From positions 1 to 64,000 of the forward strand of contig NZ_BAFQ01000073.1 of the NCBI RefSeq assembly GCF_000308375.1: 64,000 nucleotides of DNA, in the 5' to 3' direction. The translations under genes were made by a program, and so were the position numbers. Shown here piece by piece: positions 1 through 7,860 of the stretch. A model generated the notes under the pieces. That model did no database searches, was not told the origin of the DNA, and saw only the letters and a program-made list of their open reading frames with translations. Origin of the DNA: Nocardia aobensis NBRC 100429. GTDB lineage: Bacteria; Actinomycetota; Actinomycetes; Mycobacteriales; Mycobacteriaceae. Every line of letters starts with the position of its first letter. Position 1 is the first letter of the stretch.

Positions 1-18
1 CCTGGCAGGATGCGGGAC

Positions 19-357
19 ATGAGCGCAACCGGGGAGGATGCCCGCGACTATGCCCTGTCGCTGCCGGAGACATCGGAGCAATTCGCCTGGGGGATGCCCA
101 CTTTCCGGGTCGCGGGCAAGCTGTTTCTGACCCTGCCCGAGGCCGAGACCTCGATGGCGGTGCGCTGCCCGATCATCGACCGCGACGAGCTGGTCGCGGC
201 CGAGCCCGCGAAATTCTGGATCGCCGCGCACGAGGCCGGTAACGCGTGGGTGCGCGCCCGGCTGGCCGCCCTGGACGACCGGGCCGAATTGGAGGCGATC
301 ATTCTGGATTCGTGGCGCCAGGCCGCGCCCCGTCACCTCCTCGACGACCAGCGGTAA
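19..357 (+). CDS. MmcQ/YjbR-family protein
   Basis: Small protein (112 aa) of the MmcQ/YjbR fold, a CyaY-like alpha/beta fold common in actinobacteria and often called DNA-binding, though no precise role is established. The family pattern is visible: an N-terminal helix with LSLPETSEQ, the FAWGMPTFRVAGKLF strand region, the RCPIIDRDEL segment, and the WIAAHEAGNAWVRARL C-terminal part. An ATG at 10 is also in frame; the ATG at 19 is preferred because GCGGG lies 4 nt before it and because family proteins usually start close to this helix. Its upstream context lies outside the window. Family confident, function unknown. Confidence 0.8.
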   Translation: MSATGEDARDYALSLPETSEQFAWGMPTFRVAGKLFLTLPEAETSMAVRCPIIDRDELVAAEPAKFWIAAHEAGNAWVRARLAALDDRAELEAIILDSWRQAAPRHLLDDQR

Positions 358-430
358 TCGACAACGGGTATCACCGCGCCGCACCGCGGAACGGATGCGC
401 CGGTCGCGAACGCCCTTACAGTGGGTAGGG

Positions 431-1576
431 ATGTCCATGCGAGATCGGCACCCTTCCACGGTCGCGGATTACGACGATGCGCGACGGCGGGCCCGGCTGA
501 CCGAAACCCGTGCAGGGCACCGCTGGCGGACGCTGGGGCGGACGCGGCGCGTGCTGCTGCGGGCGGCGCTGGTCCCGATCGTCGTACTCGTCGTGTTCGC
601 GCAGTACTGGCACTACGACGTTTCCCCCGAGCAGGCACGGCTGGCGCGCACCGATCCCGCGGTGCTGCCCATCTCGGGCCCGGCCGCCGCGAGCGACCGC
701 GATACCGCGGTTTTCGACCTCGTCGGCCTGGGTTCGCTCGATGCCTCCGACACCGCGCGCGCCCTGCCCTCACTGCGGCAGCTGGGTTCGGTGTGGGCGG
801 TGCGCTACGACAACACCGGTATCGACACCAAGGTGATCAGTGATCTGATCATCCGCGTCACCGAGGCCGCTCGCATCCACAAGGTGGTGCTGGTCGGCCA
901 CAGCATGGGCGGGGTGATCGCACTCGAGATCGCCAAGCACATCCACACCCACAGCACGCGCACCCTGTCCGGGGTGATCCTGGATTGCACGCCGGTCGAC
1001 CTGGCCGCGGTACGGCCGGAAAGCCGCGACCAGGGTGAGGATCTGCTGCGCTGGTTCGGCTGGTTCCCCGGCACGCGGGAGAGCCGGGGGTTGCGGCTGC
1101 TGGCGGAAACCTATTCCCGCCGTGACCAATTCATCGACTACGGCTCCGATCCACCGGGAATCCGGACGGCGTCGCTGGGCCGCACGGTCACCGATGTGCT
1201 GCGGCAGAAGATCTTCAACACCGATGCCGCCAGCAACGGCCTCATCGAGGATCAATTCAAGGCCATCGTCGCCAGCGGCGCGATCGACGACCTGCACGCG
1301 CTGGCGAAGCCCGCGTCCGGCAAAGCCCGGCCGGCCATCGTCTTCATCCGCCCGCACGATCCGTACCGGGATTCCGTCGTGGACGACGAATACACCCATC
1401 GCGCGCTGATCGACACCGTCGGCGGTGTCGACGGCACGCTCCTGGTGGTGCTGACCCGCAGCACCGGCCATGCCGATCCGCGGCAGCATCCGCGCGAATA
1501 CAACACGGTGATCGCGCAGCAGATCGTGCCGTTCATCGGGCTGGTGCACTCCGAGCAGACCATGGGTATGCCGTGA
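431..1576 (+). CDS. Membrane-anchored alpha/beta hydrolase
   Basis: Serine hydrolase of the alpha/beta fold, 381 aa, substrate unknown. After a basic cytoplasmic head, residues 41-58 (VLLRAALVPIVVLVVFAQ) form a single membrane anchor, so the hydrolase domain should face the outside. The nucleophile elbow GHSMGG puts the catalytic Ser at residue 158; a late Asp (FIRPHDPYRD) and His (RSTGHADP) are plausible triad partners. An ATG further upstream at 395 would add an unsupported extension; the start at 431 has a TACAGT hexamer 9 nt before it. It converges with btuF 13 bp downstream. Confidence 0.75.
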   Translation: MSMRDRHPSTVADYDDARRRARLTETRAGHRWRTLGRTRRVLLRAALVPIVVLVVFAQYWHYDVSPEQARLARTDPAVLPISGPAAASDRDTAVFDLVGLGSLDASDTARALPSLRQLGSVWAVRYDNTGIDTKVISDLIIRVTEAARIHKVVLVGHSMGGVIALEIAKHIHTHSTRTLSGVILDCTPVDLAAVRPESRDQGEDLLRWFGWFPGTRESRGLRLLAETYSRRDQFIDYGSDPPGIRTASLGRTVTDVLRQKIFNTDAASNGLIEDQFKAIVASGAIDDLHALAKPASGKARPAIVFIRPHDPYRDSVVDDEYTHRALIDTVGGVDGTLLVVLTRSTGHADPRQHPREYNTVIAQQIVPFIGLVHSEQTMGMP

Positions 1577-1601
1577 TCCTGCGCGTGGATCAGCGCACGG
1601 C
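1570..1601. terminator. Possible shared terminator, hydrolase / btuF
   Basis: Between the convergent stops lies an imperfect hairpin: outer arms GCCGTG (1570-1575) and CACGGC (1596-1601), inner arms ATCC and GGAT around TGCGCGT, with an asymmetric bulge. No U-run follows. It overlaps both stop codons. A bidirectional intrinsic terminator is plausible but unproven. Confidence 0.35.
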
Positions 1602-2612
1602 GTCGTCGAATGCCGGGCGAATATCCGAGGGCGGCAGCATATTCCACCGCTCGAGTTGTGCCCGCAGCTGCTCGGCGGCATCGATGTTGAGCGGGCTCGA
1701 CGTCCAGAGCACATAGGGCAGGTTGAGGAACCGCTGCTCGGTCACCGCGCGCAGCCGGTTGATGCCGGGTTTGGCGCGCAGCGCGTCCACCTTCTGGGCG
1801 AAGCTCTGCCCCGGATAGTCGACGAAGACGAGGGCGTCCGGGTCCGCGGCGGCCAGTCGCTCCCACGACACCGCCGTCCACGTATCGGCCACATCGTCGA
1901 GTGCGTTGCGGGCACCGGCGGCCTCGAGGACGGCCTGGGGGCCGCCGAATCTGCCGCTGGAGAAGATGGTTTCGCTCGCGCTGTCGAAGACGAACAGGGT
2001 CGGCGGTGTCGCGGCCCGCGGCGCGGCGCGCAAGCGCTGGAGGCGGGTATCGATGTCGGCGACGAGTGCGGTGGCCCGGTCGGTACGACCGGTGATCGCG
2101 CCCAGATTCGACAGATCCGCGCGCAGCGCCGCCCACGGTTCGACGGTGCCGCGTTGCCGCTGACCGGCGTGCGGTCGGCAGCTCTCGGTGAGGATGTAGG
2201 GCGCGATACCGTTGGCGCGCAGCGTATCCGGCGTGAGATCGGTGGCCTCGCTGTAGCCGTAGTTCCAGCCGGCCACCATCACATCGGGGCGCCGGGCCAG
2301 CACCGTCTCCCGGGACGGCGAGCTCGGCGCGACATTGTCCAACCGATCGACGACGTCACCGTAGTGCCGCCGCAGGGTCGCGGCGTCCTGTTGCAGACCG
2401 GCCACCGCGGCCACCGAGTCCTGGGCGCCCAAGGCCAGTGTCATCGCGACCATATTGGTGTCGTTGACGAACATGCGCTGCGCCGGAGCCGGAAAGCGCA
2501 CCTGCTCACCGCAATTGGTGAGGGTCAGATTGCCGTCGGAGGTCTGCGCGGGGCCACACGCCACCAAGGACGCGACAGTCGACCCGACGGCGAGCCATCG
2601 CAGCAGTTGCAT
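1590..2612 (-). CDS. btuF: Cobalamin ABC transporter, substrate-binding lipoprotein
   Basis: Periplasmic-type (class III, helical backbone) binding protein, 340 aa, for vitamin B12 import. The signal peptide ends in a lipobox, SLVAC, with the lipidated Cys at residue 19, so it is tethered to the membrane. The chain has family features (LTNCGEQVRFPAPAQRMFVNDTN, RRPDVMVAGWNYGY, ALVFVDYPG). It is the last gene of a three-gene operon, 5 bp after btuD, with GGAGG just before its start. By itself the family cannot separate siderophore from B12 binding; the cobalamin riboswitch ahead of the operon makes B12 the best substrate. Confidence 0.82.
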   Translation of the reverse strand: MQLLRWLAVGSTVASLVACGPAQTSDGNLTLTNCGEQVRFPAPAQRMFVNDTNMVAMTLALGAQDSVAAVAGLQQDAATLRRHYGDVVDRLDNVAPSSPSRETVLARRPDVMVAGWNYGYSEATDLTPDTLRANGIAPYILTESCRPHAGQRQRGTVEPWAALRADLSNLGAITGRTDRATALVADIDTRLQRLRAAPRAATPPTLFVFDSASETIFSSGRFGGPQAVLEAAGARNALDDVADTWTAVSWERLAAADPDALVFVDYPGQSFAQKVDALRAKPGINRLRAVTEQRFLNLPYVLWTSSPLNIDAAEQLRAQLERWNMLPPSDIRPAFDDAVR

Positions 2613-2617
2613 ATCGT

Positions 2618-3433
2618 CTAAGCCTCCGTATTCGGTTCCAGCAGAAGATGTGTCGCGCCCGTGTCCGGATGCCGCACGCGCGCCGCCCGCACATCGAAGA
2701 CCGTGGCGAGAACCTCCGGACTCAATGCTTCCCGCGGCGCCCGCAGGTCCGAAGCGGATCCGTCGTGCACGACCAGCACCCGGTCGCAGTAGCGGTCGGC
2801 CAGGGTCAGATCGTGCAGTGCGACCACGACGGTGCGGCCCAGTCCCCGGACCAGATCCAGGAGCGCGAGCCGGTGGGTGATGTCCAGGTGATTGGTCGGC
2901 TCGTCGAGCAACAGCAGCGGGCTCGTCTGCGCCAGGGCCCGGGCCAGCAGCACTCGCTGCCGCTCACCACCGGACATCCGACGCACCGGGCGATCGGCGA
3001 ATCCGCCGAGATCGACCGCGGCCAAGGCGTCCTCGACCGCGCGGCGTTCGGCCGGACTGCCGGCGCCCCACGGCGGCAGATACGGTGTCCGCCCCAGCGC
3101 GACCACCTCACCGGCGTACAGATCGGCGGGCGGCTGCTCGTCCTGTCCGACGAGGGCGACCAGGCGAGCACGCCGGCGCGGCGACATCGCCCGCAGCGCT
3201 TCACCGTCGACCAGAACCCGGCCGGTCCGCGGTCGCAGCAGTCCGGCCAGTGTGCGCAGCAGCGTCGACTTCCCGGCGCCGTTGGGTCCGACGATGCCGA
3301 TCATCTCACCGGGCCGGACCTCGAAATCGACGTCCGTCAGAACGACTCTGCCGCGCGGCCCGCATGTCAGCCGCTCCACCCGCAGTGTCGCGGCGGCGGT
3401 TTCCGGCGCGCCGGACGCGAGTGACCCGTTCAC
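2618..3433 (-). CDS. btuD: Cobalamin ABC transporter, ATPase
   Basis: ATP-binding subunit of the B12 importer, 271 aa. Walker A GPNGAGKS is at residues 49-56, followed by a Q-loop (LVGQDEQPP), the signature MSGGERQR and Walker B LLLLDEPTNHLD, then the switch His in VVALHDL. The GTG start overlaps the btuC stop by 4 bp (GTGA at 3430-3433), so translation should be coupled. Family (FecE/BtuD) is certain; the cobalamin assignment comes from the upstream riboswitch. Confidence 0.88.
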   Translation of the reverse strand: MNGSLASGAPETAAATLRVERLTCGPRGRVVLTDVDFEVRPGEMIGIVGPNGAGKSTLLRTLAGLLRPRTGRVLVDGEALRAMSPRRRARLVALVGQDEQPPADLYAGEVVALGRTPYLPPWGAGSPAERRAVEDALAAVDLGGFADRPVRRMSGGERQRVLLARALAQTSPLLLLDEPTNHLDITHRLALLDLVRGLGRTVVVALHDLTLADRYCDRVLVVHDGSASDLRAPREALSPEVLATVFDVRAARVRHPDTGATHLLLEPNTEA

Positions 3434-4461
3434 GCCGCACCGAATCGGTAGTGCCGCCGGCCCATCAGCAGCAGAAACACCGGCGCGCCGATCAGCCCGG
3501 TGAGCACGCCCACCGGAATTTCGGTGGGCCGCACGAGAACTCGTGCCGTCGCGTCGGCCACGACCAGGAACACCGCACCGCACAGCGCCGCGACCGGCAG
3601 CAATCGCCGATGGGTGGAGCCCACCAGCATCCGCGCCGCATGCGGTACCACCAAACCCACGAAGCCGATCCCGCCGGACACCGCGACCAGCACGCCGACC
3701 AGGATCGCCAGTCCGACGAACAGCCCGTATCGCAGGGCCCGCAGCGGCACTCCCACCGATGCGGCGGTTTCGGCGCCCACGCTCAACGCGTCGAGCCAGC
3801 CGTGTACGGCCAGCAGAGTTGCCGCCGCGAGCGCAACGACGATGGCGGGCACCGCGATTCGTGTCCAATCGGCTCCGGCCAGGCTGCCGAGCAGCCAGAA
3901 CAGCACCGACTGCGCGGCCTTCGGGTCGGCGCTGCGGAAGATGAGATAGCTGCTCAGCGCCGAAAACGCCGATCCCAGCACGGTTCCGGTCAGGACGAGG
4001 CGCAGCGGCGTCAACCCGCCCTGCGCCATCGCGATCGCGAACACCGTGGCCGCCGCCGTCAACGCGCCGGCGAGCGCGCCGCCCGACAGCGCCCAGATGC
4101 CGGCCCCGGCGAACCACCCCGACGTGATCACGGCCGCGGCGCCCACCCCCGCGCCCGAGGACACACCCAGCAGATAGGGATCGGCCAGGGGATTGCGCAC
4201 CAATGTCTGCATGGCGGCCCCGGCGAGTGCCAGGCCCGCGCCGACCACCGCGGCCAGGATCGTGCGCGGAACCCGCAACTGCCACACGATGGTGTCGAAG
4301 GCGGAATCGACCGCACCGGAGCCGCCCAGATGTCCGCCCAGCACCTCGAGCACCGCCGGGATCGGAAGCGGTTCGGCGCCACACGCGGTCGCCACCACCA
4401 TCGCGATGAGCAGCGACGCCAGTGTTACGGGAACGACGATCGTTGTCCGGACGCGATTCAT
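3430..4461 (-). CDS. btuC: Cobalamin ABC transporter, FecCD-type permease
   Basis: Integral membrane permease, 343 aa, of the FecCD/BtuC family with about ten membrane helices. Family landmarks include PRTILAAVVGAGLALAGAAMQTLVRNPLADPYLLGVSSGA near the N-terminus, GGIGFVGLVVPHAARMLVG, and EIPVGVLTGLIGAPVFLLL at the C-terminus. The start at ATG 4461 gives the usual hydrophobic first helix; extension to 4545 would read into the riboswitch. First gene of btuC-btuD-btuF. Confidence 0.88.
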   Translation of the reverse strand: MNRVRTTIVVPVTLASLLIAMVVATACGAEPLPIPAVLEVLGGHLGGSGAVDSAFDTIVWQLRVPRTILAAVVGAGLALAGAAMQTLVRNPLADPYLLGVSSGAGVGAAAVITSGWFAGAGIWALSGGALAGALTAAATVFAIAMAQGGLTPLRLVLTGTVLGSAFSALSSYLIFRSADPKAAQSVLFWLLGSLAGADWTRIAVPAIVVALAAATLLAVHGWLDALSVGAETAASVGVPLRALRYGLFVGLAILVGVLVAVSGGIGFVGLVVPHAARMLVGSTHRRLLPVAALCGAVFLVVADATARVLVRPTEIPVGVLTGLIGAPVFLLLMGRRHYRFGAA

Positions 4462-4489
4462 CGCCGGAACTCCACAGGCATCACGCGAC

Positions 4490-4640
4490 CTCTTCAGAGC
4501 AGTGCCCGGCGACCGAGGTCTGACTCCCGCAGCGGGTCCGCACATCGGCGCCCGCCCGCGGTCACAGTGGCGCGACCGTTCCGGATTTCCACCGGATTCC
4601 CGCGCCGCCGGGGATGACGGTCCCGAATACTACCGTCCGA
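4490..4640 (-). promoter_or_regulatory. Cobalamin riboswitch upstream of btuCDF
   Basis: On the minus strand the 190-nt leader of btuC carries the conserved core of the AdoCbl/cobalamin riboswitch. GGGAATCCGGTG (4601-4590) is followed by GAAATCCGGAACGG, then CGCGCCACTGTGACC, which contains the B12 box GCCACTG (4571-4565), and later GGGAGTCAGACC (4528-4517), matching the usual GAGTCAG-AGACC junction. Order and spacing match the family. B12 binding normally lowers expression of uptake genes. Ends are approximate because P1 was not folded. No other riboswitch was seen in the window. Confidence 0.9.
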
Positions 4641-4649
4641 AATGTCCGG

Positions 4650-5234
4650 CTAGCGCACCCGGCTCCCGAGCAGATGCAGCACCCCGCCCACGAACAGCTG
4701 CAACCCGAAATCGAATCGCTCGGTGGCCGAGGTGTTCTCGTAGAGCGGGGAATCCTCCTCCGCCAGCGCGCCCGCGGAATCCATCTGCATCCGCGACTGC
4801 TCGTCCACCGTCTCGCCGAGGACGTAGTACAGCAGCGTGTAGGCCGCCAGATCCGCTTCCTCGTGGGTCATGCCGCCGCGAATCATCGCACTGGCCAAGC
4901 GTTCCCGGCCCTTGCTGGTGGTCAGCCGGGAGGCGTAGGTGGCCGAGACCACCTCCGCGCCGTCGCGATAGGCCAGCAGACACGACCGCAGCCGATGCGC
5001 GAGTTCGCTGATCTGGCCCGGCCAGTCCGCGGCGGCGACCGGTTCCTCCATCGGGGTGAGGATGCGGTCGGCGACCGCGCCGAGCAGCGCTTGCTTGTTC
5101 GGGAAATGCCAGTACAGCGCCCCCGGCTGCACGTGCAGAGCGGTGGCGAGGCGGCGCATGGTCAGATCGGCGAGCCCGTACTGATCGAGGATGGCGATGG
5201 CACCGTCGATCACATCCGCCCGATGTAGCTGCAC
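4650..5234 (-). CDS. bioQ: TetR-family repressor, probable biotin regulator BioQ
   Basis: TetR-type DNA-binding protein, 194 aa. The helix-turn-helix is at about residues 24-44 (LTMRRLATALHVQPGALYWHF), followed by a TetR_C-type ligand domain. It is divergent from bioB with a perfect TGAAC-N3-GTTCA palindrome between, the arrangement described for BioQ of mycobacteria and corynebacteria, which represses biotin genes. The start is GTG 5234 because GAGGGG lies 6 nt upstream; GTG 5261 is a longer alternative. The BioQ call is inference from position and operator. Confidence 0.72.
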   Translation of the reverse strand: MQLHRADVIDGAIAILDQYGLADLTMRRLATALHVQPGALYWHFPNKQALLGAVADRILTPMEEPVAAADWPGQISELAHRLRSCLLAYRDGAEVVSATYASRLTTSKGRERLASAMIRGGMTHEEADLAAYTLLYYVLGETVDEQSRMQMDSAGALAEEDSPLYENTSATERFDFGLQLFVGGVLHLLGSRVR

Positions 5235-5280
5235 TTCTACCCCTCGCGTGTTTTGACTCACTGACCCCGCTACCCTAGCC

Positions 5281-5293
5281 TGAACACCGTTCA
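5281..5293. promoter_or_regulatory. BioQ operator (TGAAC-ACC-GTTCA)
   Basis: Exact 13-bp inverted repeat TGAACACCGTTCA, 47 bp from the repressor start and 113 bp from the bioB start. It matches the TGAAC-N3-GTTCA-like boxes reported for actinobacterial BioQ. Its position would allow control of both divergent genes. Confidence 0.75.
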
Positions 5294-5406
5294 AGTTGCA
5301 CGGTATGGACGCGCAGGCCTGGAGGCGGCAGCCCGCGTAACCACGGAGGGCCCAGTCCATGCCGCAATAAGCACGGCCGTACCGGCCGGACGAAGGGATT
5401 CGTGCT

Positions 5407-6420
5407 GTGACGCAGGCACCCGTGAAGACCGACATTCTGGCCACCGCGCGCGAGCAGGTTCTCGAACGTGGCGTCGGACTGACTCAGGAGCAGACCCTCG
5501 AGGTGCTGCGCCTGGGCGACGACCAGCTCGAGGCGCTGCTGGAGCTCGCGCACGAGGTGCGGATGAAATGGTGTGGCCCGGAGGTCGAGGTCGAGGGCAT
5601 CATCTCGCTCAAGACCGGCGGCTGCCCGGAGGACTGCCACTTCTGCTCGCAGTCGGGCCTGTTCCAGTCGCCGGTGCGCGCCGCCTGGCTCGACATCCCG
5701 AGCCTGGTCGAGGCCGCGAAGCAGACCGCCAAGACCGGCGCCACCGAATTCTGCATCGTCGCCGCCGTGCGCGGTCCGGACGAGCGGCTGATGGCGCAGG
5801 TCGCCGCCGGCGTCGAGGCCATCCGCAACGAGGTCGACATCCAGGTCGCCTGCTCGCTGGGCATGCTGAACCAGGAACAGGTCGATCAGCTCGCCGCGAT
5901 GGGCGTGCACCGCTACAACCACAACCTCGAGACCTCGCGCTCGCACTTCCCGAACGTGGTCACCACCCACACCTGGGAGGAGCGCTGGGACACCCTGCGC
6001 ATGGTGCGCGAGGCCGGTATGGAGGTGTGCTGCGGCGGCATCCTCGGCATGGGTGAAACCCTGGAGCAGCGGGCCGAATTCGCTGCCAACCTGGCCGAAT
6101 TGGAGCCCGACGAGGTTCCGCTGAACTTCCTCAACCCGCGCCCGGGCACCCCTTTCGGTGACCTCGAGGTGCTGCCCGCGGCCGATGCGCTGCGCGCCGT
6201 CGCCGCGTTCCGGCTCGCGCTGCCGCGCACCATCCTGCGTTTCGCGGGCGGCCGGGAGATCACCCTCGGCGACCTGGGCGCCAAGCAGGGCATCCTCGGT
6301 GGCATCAACGCCGTGATCGTCGGCAACTACCTGACCACGCTCGGCCGCCCCGCCGAAGCGGACCTGGACCTGCTCACCGATCTGAAGATGCCGATCAAGG
6401 CGCTCAACGAGACCCTCTGA
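5407..6420 (+). CDS. bioB: Biotin synthase
   Basis: Radical SAM enzyme, 337 aa, that inserts sulfur into dethiobiotin as the last step of biotin synthesis. The [4Fe-4S] cysteines are C73, C77 and C80 in [12 protein letters not shown]. The family motif YNHNLETS and the C-terminal [16 protein letters not shown] region are present, the latter carrying the Arg used in binding the [2Fe-2S] cluster. GTG start. bioA, bioF and bioD are not in the window. It leads bioB-bsaP-DUF2567. Confidence 0.97.
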   Translation: MTQAPVKTDILATAREQVLERGVGLTQEQTLEVLRLGDDQLEALLELAHEVRMKWCGPEVEVEGIISLKTGGCPEDCHFCSQSGLFQSPVRAAWLDIPSLVEAAKQTAKTGATEFCIVAAVRGPDERLMAQVAAGVEAIRNEVDIQVACSLGMLNQEQVDQLAAMGVHRYNHNLETSRSHFPNVVTTHTWEERWDTLRMVREAGMEVCCGGILGMGETLEQRAEFAANLAELEPDEVPLNFLNPRPGTPFGDLEVLPAADALRAVAAFRLALPRTILRFAGGREITLGDLGAKQGILGGINAVIVGNYLTTLGRPAEADLDLLTDLKMPIKALNETL

Positions 6421-6491
6421 GCTCCCGCGGCCGAGGCGGTTCGGGTATTGTCGAGCAGCTGGAGAGCTGCACTTCATGAGGGGTTTCGCGA

Positions 6492-6728
6492 ATGGTGGTC
6501 CAGATGCCACAGCCTGATATGCAAGAGCGCTACAACCCGTACACCGGGAAGCGGATCGTCGTGGGCCTCGACGATCCGGTGCCGGCGGCCGCGGCCCTGG
6601 GCCTGGAACCGCCGCGCTTCTGCGAGCAGTGCGGCCGCCGGATGATCGTGCAGGTGAGTCCGGACGGCTGGTGGGCGAAATGCTCACGGCACGGGGTGAT
6701 CGATTCCCACAGCCTGGACCATCGCTGA
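6492..6728 (+). CDS. bsaP: Biotin synthase auxiliary protein
   Basis: A 78-aa protein matching the position and pattern of mycobacterial Rv1590, reported as BsaP, a small protein needed for biotin synthase to make biotin in mycobacteria. Cysteines C44 and C47 (FCEQCGRR) and C64 (WAKCSRHG) could bind metal or a cluster. GAGGGG lies 8 nt before ATG 6492; in-frame ATGs at 6504 and 6519 are less favoured. Its stop overlaps the next start by 1 nt. The identification rests on context and cysteine pattern, not a search. Confidence 0.8.
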   Translation: MVVQMPQPDMQERYNPYTGKRIVVGLDDPVPAAAALGLEPPRFCEQCGRRMIVQVSPDGWWAKCSRHGVIDSHSLDHR

Positions 6729-7354
6729 TGACCTCCCGCGGCGCCGCCGCAGCCTCTCCCGCACCGCGCGAGCTGCGCGCGGCGCTGTGGATCGTCGCGG
6801 CGGTGCTGGTGGTCAGCATCATCGGCGGCGGAGTATGGGCCATGCTCGCACCGACCGAGAAGGTCTTCGTCGTCGAACCCGGTAGCGGTATGGCGCTCAC
6901 CGGGGAAAGCGCGCATCGCTTCGACGCGGTGGCGATCTTCGCGTGCGTCGGCCTGGTGACCGGACTGCTGAGTGCCGCCGCGGTGTGGCGTCGGCGCGCG
7001 ATCCGAGGGCCGATCATGTTGGTGAGTCTGCTGATCGGTTCGCTGGCCGGAGCCTGGGTGATGTCGTGGTTCGGCGAACAGGTCGCGCGCTGGATCCACC
7101 CCCGCTCCCACAACCCGCCCGTGCACACCGTCGTGGAGCTCGCGCCCACCGTCGAAGGCTGGACCGCGCTGCTGCTGCAACCGCTGGTCGCCGGCCTGGT
7201 CGTGCTCCTGCTCTCGGCGCTGAGCACCTCCGAGGACCTGGGAAGCGGACGCGGTGAACCGCCGGAACCCGCACCGCATACCCCGCTGTCCGAGGTGACC
7301 TACGGGCCCTACCATCGGCCCGGGTCGTATCAGAACGCCGACTCACAGCGCTGA
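6728..7354 (+). CDS. DUF2567-like membrane protein
   Basis: Integral membrane protein, 208 aa, with four hydrophobic helices: LWIVAAVLVVSIIGGGVWAM, VAIFACVGLVTGLLSAAAV, IMLVSLLIGSLAGAWVMSW and LQPLVAGLVVLLLSAL. An extracytoplasmic loop lies after the first helix and a Pro-rich tail is cytoplasmic. It sits where mycobacteria have Rv1591 and starts on the last base of the bsaP stop (TGATG), so it is co-translated with bsaP. No function is established; a link to biotin is suggested only by position. Confidence 0.75.
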   Translation: MTSRGAAAASPAPRELRAALWIVAAVLVVSIIGGGVWAMLAPTEKVFVVEPGSGMALTGESAHRFDAVAIFACVGLVTGLLSAAAVWRRRAIRGPIMLVSLLIGSLAGAWVMSWFGEQVARWIHPRSHNPPVHTVVELAPTVEGWTALLLQPLVAGLVVLLLSALSTSEDLGSGRGEPPEPAPHTPLSEVTYGPYHRPGSYQNADSQR

Positions 7355-7558
7355 GTCGTTCGCGCCGCGGGCGTTGCGCCACTGGACAATGCCGTGGTGC
7401 GCTGCCCTAGCCGGTAGCAAGCCGGTCTGCACGCTGTGGTGTTCCGGCACCGTCTGCTGAACCGAAGTGCCCTGCTCGATCGGCTGGCATCGAGTGGCGG
7501 GAACGACTATCGCAGATGGCGTATCGGCCCCCCGTGTGGATGACCGTCCTCGAACCCC

Positions 7559-7585
7559 GGATCGCCATTTATTCGATGGCGATCC
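7559..7585. promoter_or_regulatory. 10-bp perfect inverted repeat before a small ORF
   Basis: GGATCGCCAT (7559-7568) and ATGGCGATCC (7576-7585) are exact inverted copies around TTATTCG. They lie 52 bp before the start of the small ORF at 7638. There is no U-run, so an operator is as likely as a terminator for the bioB operon ending at 7354. The rest of 7355-7637 shows no gene. Confidence 0.55.
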
Positions 7586-7637
7586 AGGCTCACGGTCGTT
7601 ACCGTTGCGCCGATCGGTCAGGAGGGGAGGTGTAGGA

Positions 7638-7814
7638 ATGGCAGGACTGCGGGCGCGATCGGAAAGTGATTGTGCGGCAATCGAACCGAGTGAGCGGCCC
7701 GATCTCGGTGCGTGGCGGCGGCGGCACGAACTTCGCAGATCGGCTGCGGCGCAGCCGGTGGCGAACAAGCGCACCTATCGGCGCACGGTCAAGCATCGGG
7801 ATCGGCTGTGGTGA
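7638..7814 (+). CDS. Small basic hypothetical protein
   Basis: Predicted 58-aa protein, rich in Arg (GAWRRRHELRRSAAAQ and KRTYRRTVKHRDRLW) with an acidic stretch ESDCAAIEPSERPD before it. The main support is a strong Shine-Dalgarno run (GGAGGGGAGG, 7621-7630) 7 nt before ATG 7638, plus the palindrome upstream. No family is recognised. A longer frame from 7467 reads into sequence that does not look coding. Charge suggests nucleic-acid or ribosome contact, but that is speculation. Confidence 0.5.
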   Translation: MAGLRARSESDCAAIEPSERPDLGAWRRRHELRRSAAAQPVANKRTYRRTVKHRDRLW

Positions 7815-7860
7815 ATCGGCCGGAGTAAATCGGCGGGGATGAATCGGCGGGGGTAGAGAT

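Noticed and set aside
1590..4461. Siderophore (iron) uptake operon with an IdeR box
   Set aside because: No TTAGGTTAGG-type IdeR palindrome lies in the leader, while the cobalamin riboswitch core is present in order.
5304..5339. An 11-codon leader peptide before bioB
   Set aside because: The ATG has no ribosome-binding site and nothing ties the short frame to biotin; chance is the simpler explanation.
5275..7227. Very long open frame antisense to bioB and bsaP
   Set aside because: Long antisense frames are common at this GC content; the amino-acid composition is not protein-like and the plus strand holds a clear radical SAM enzyme.
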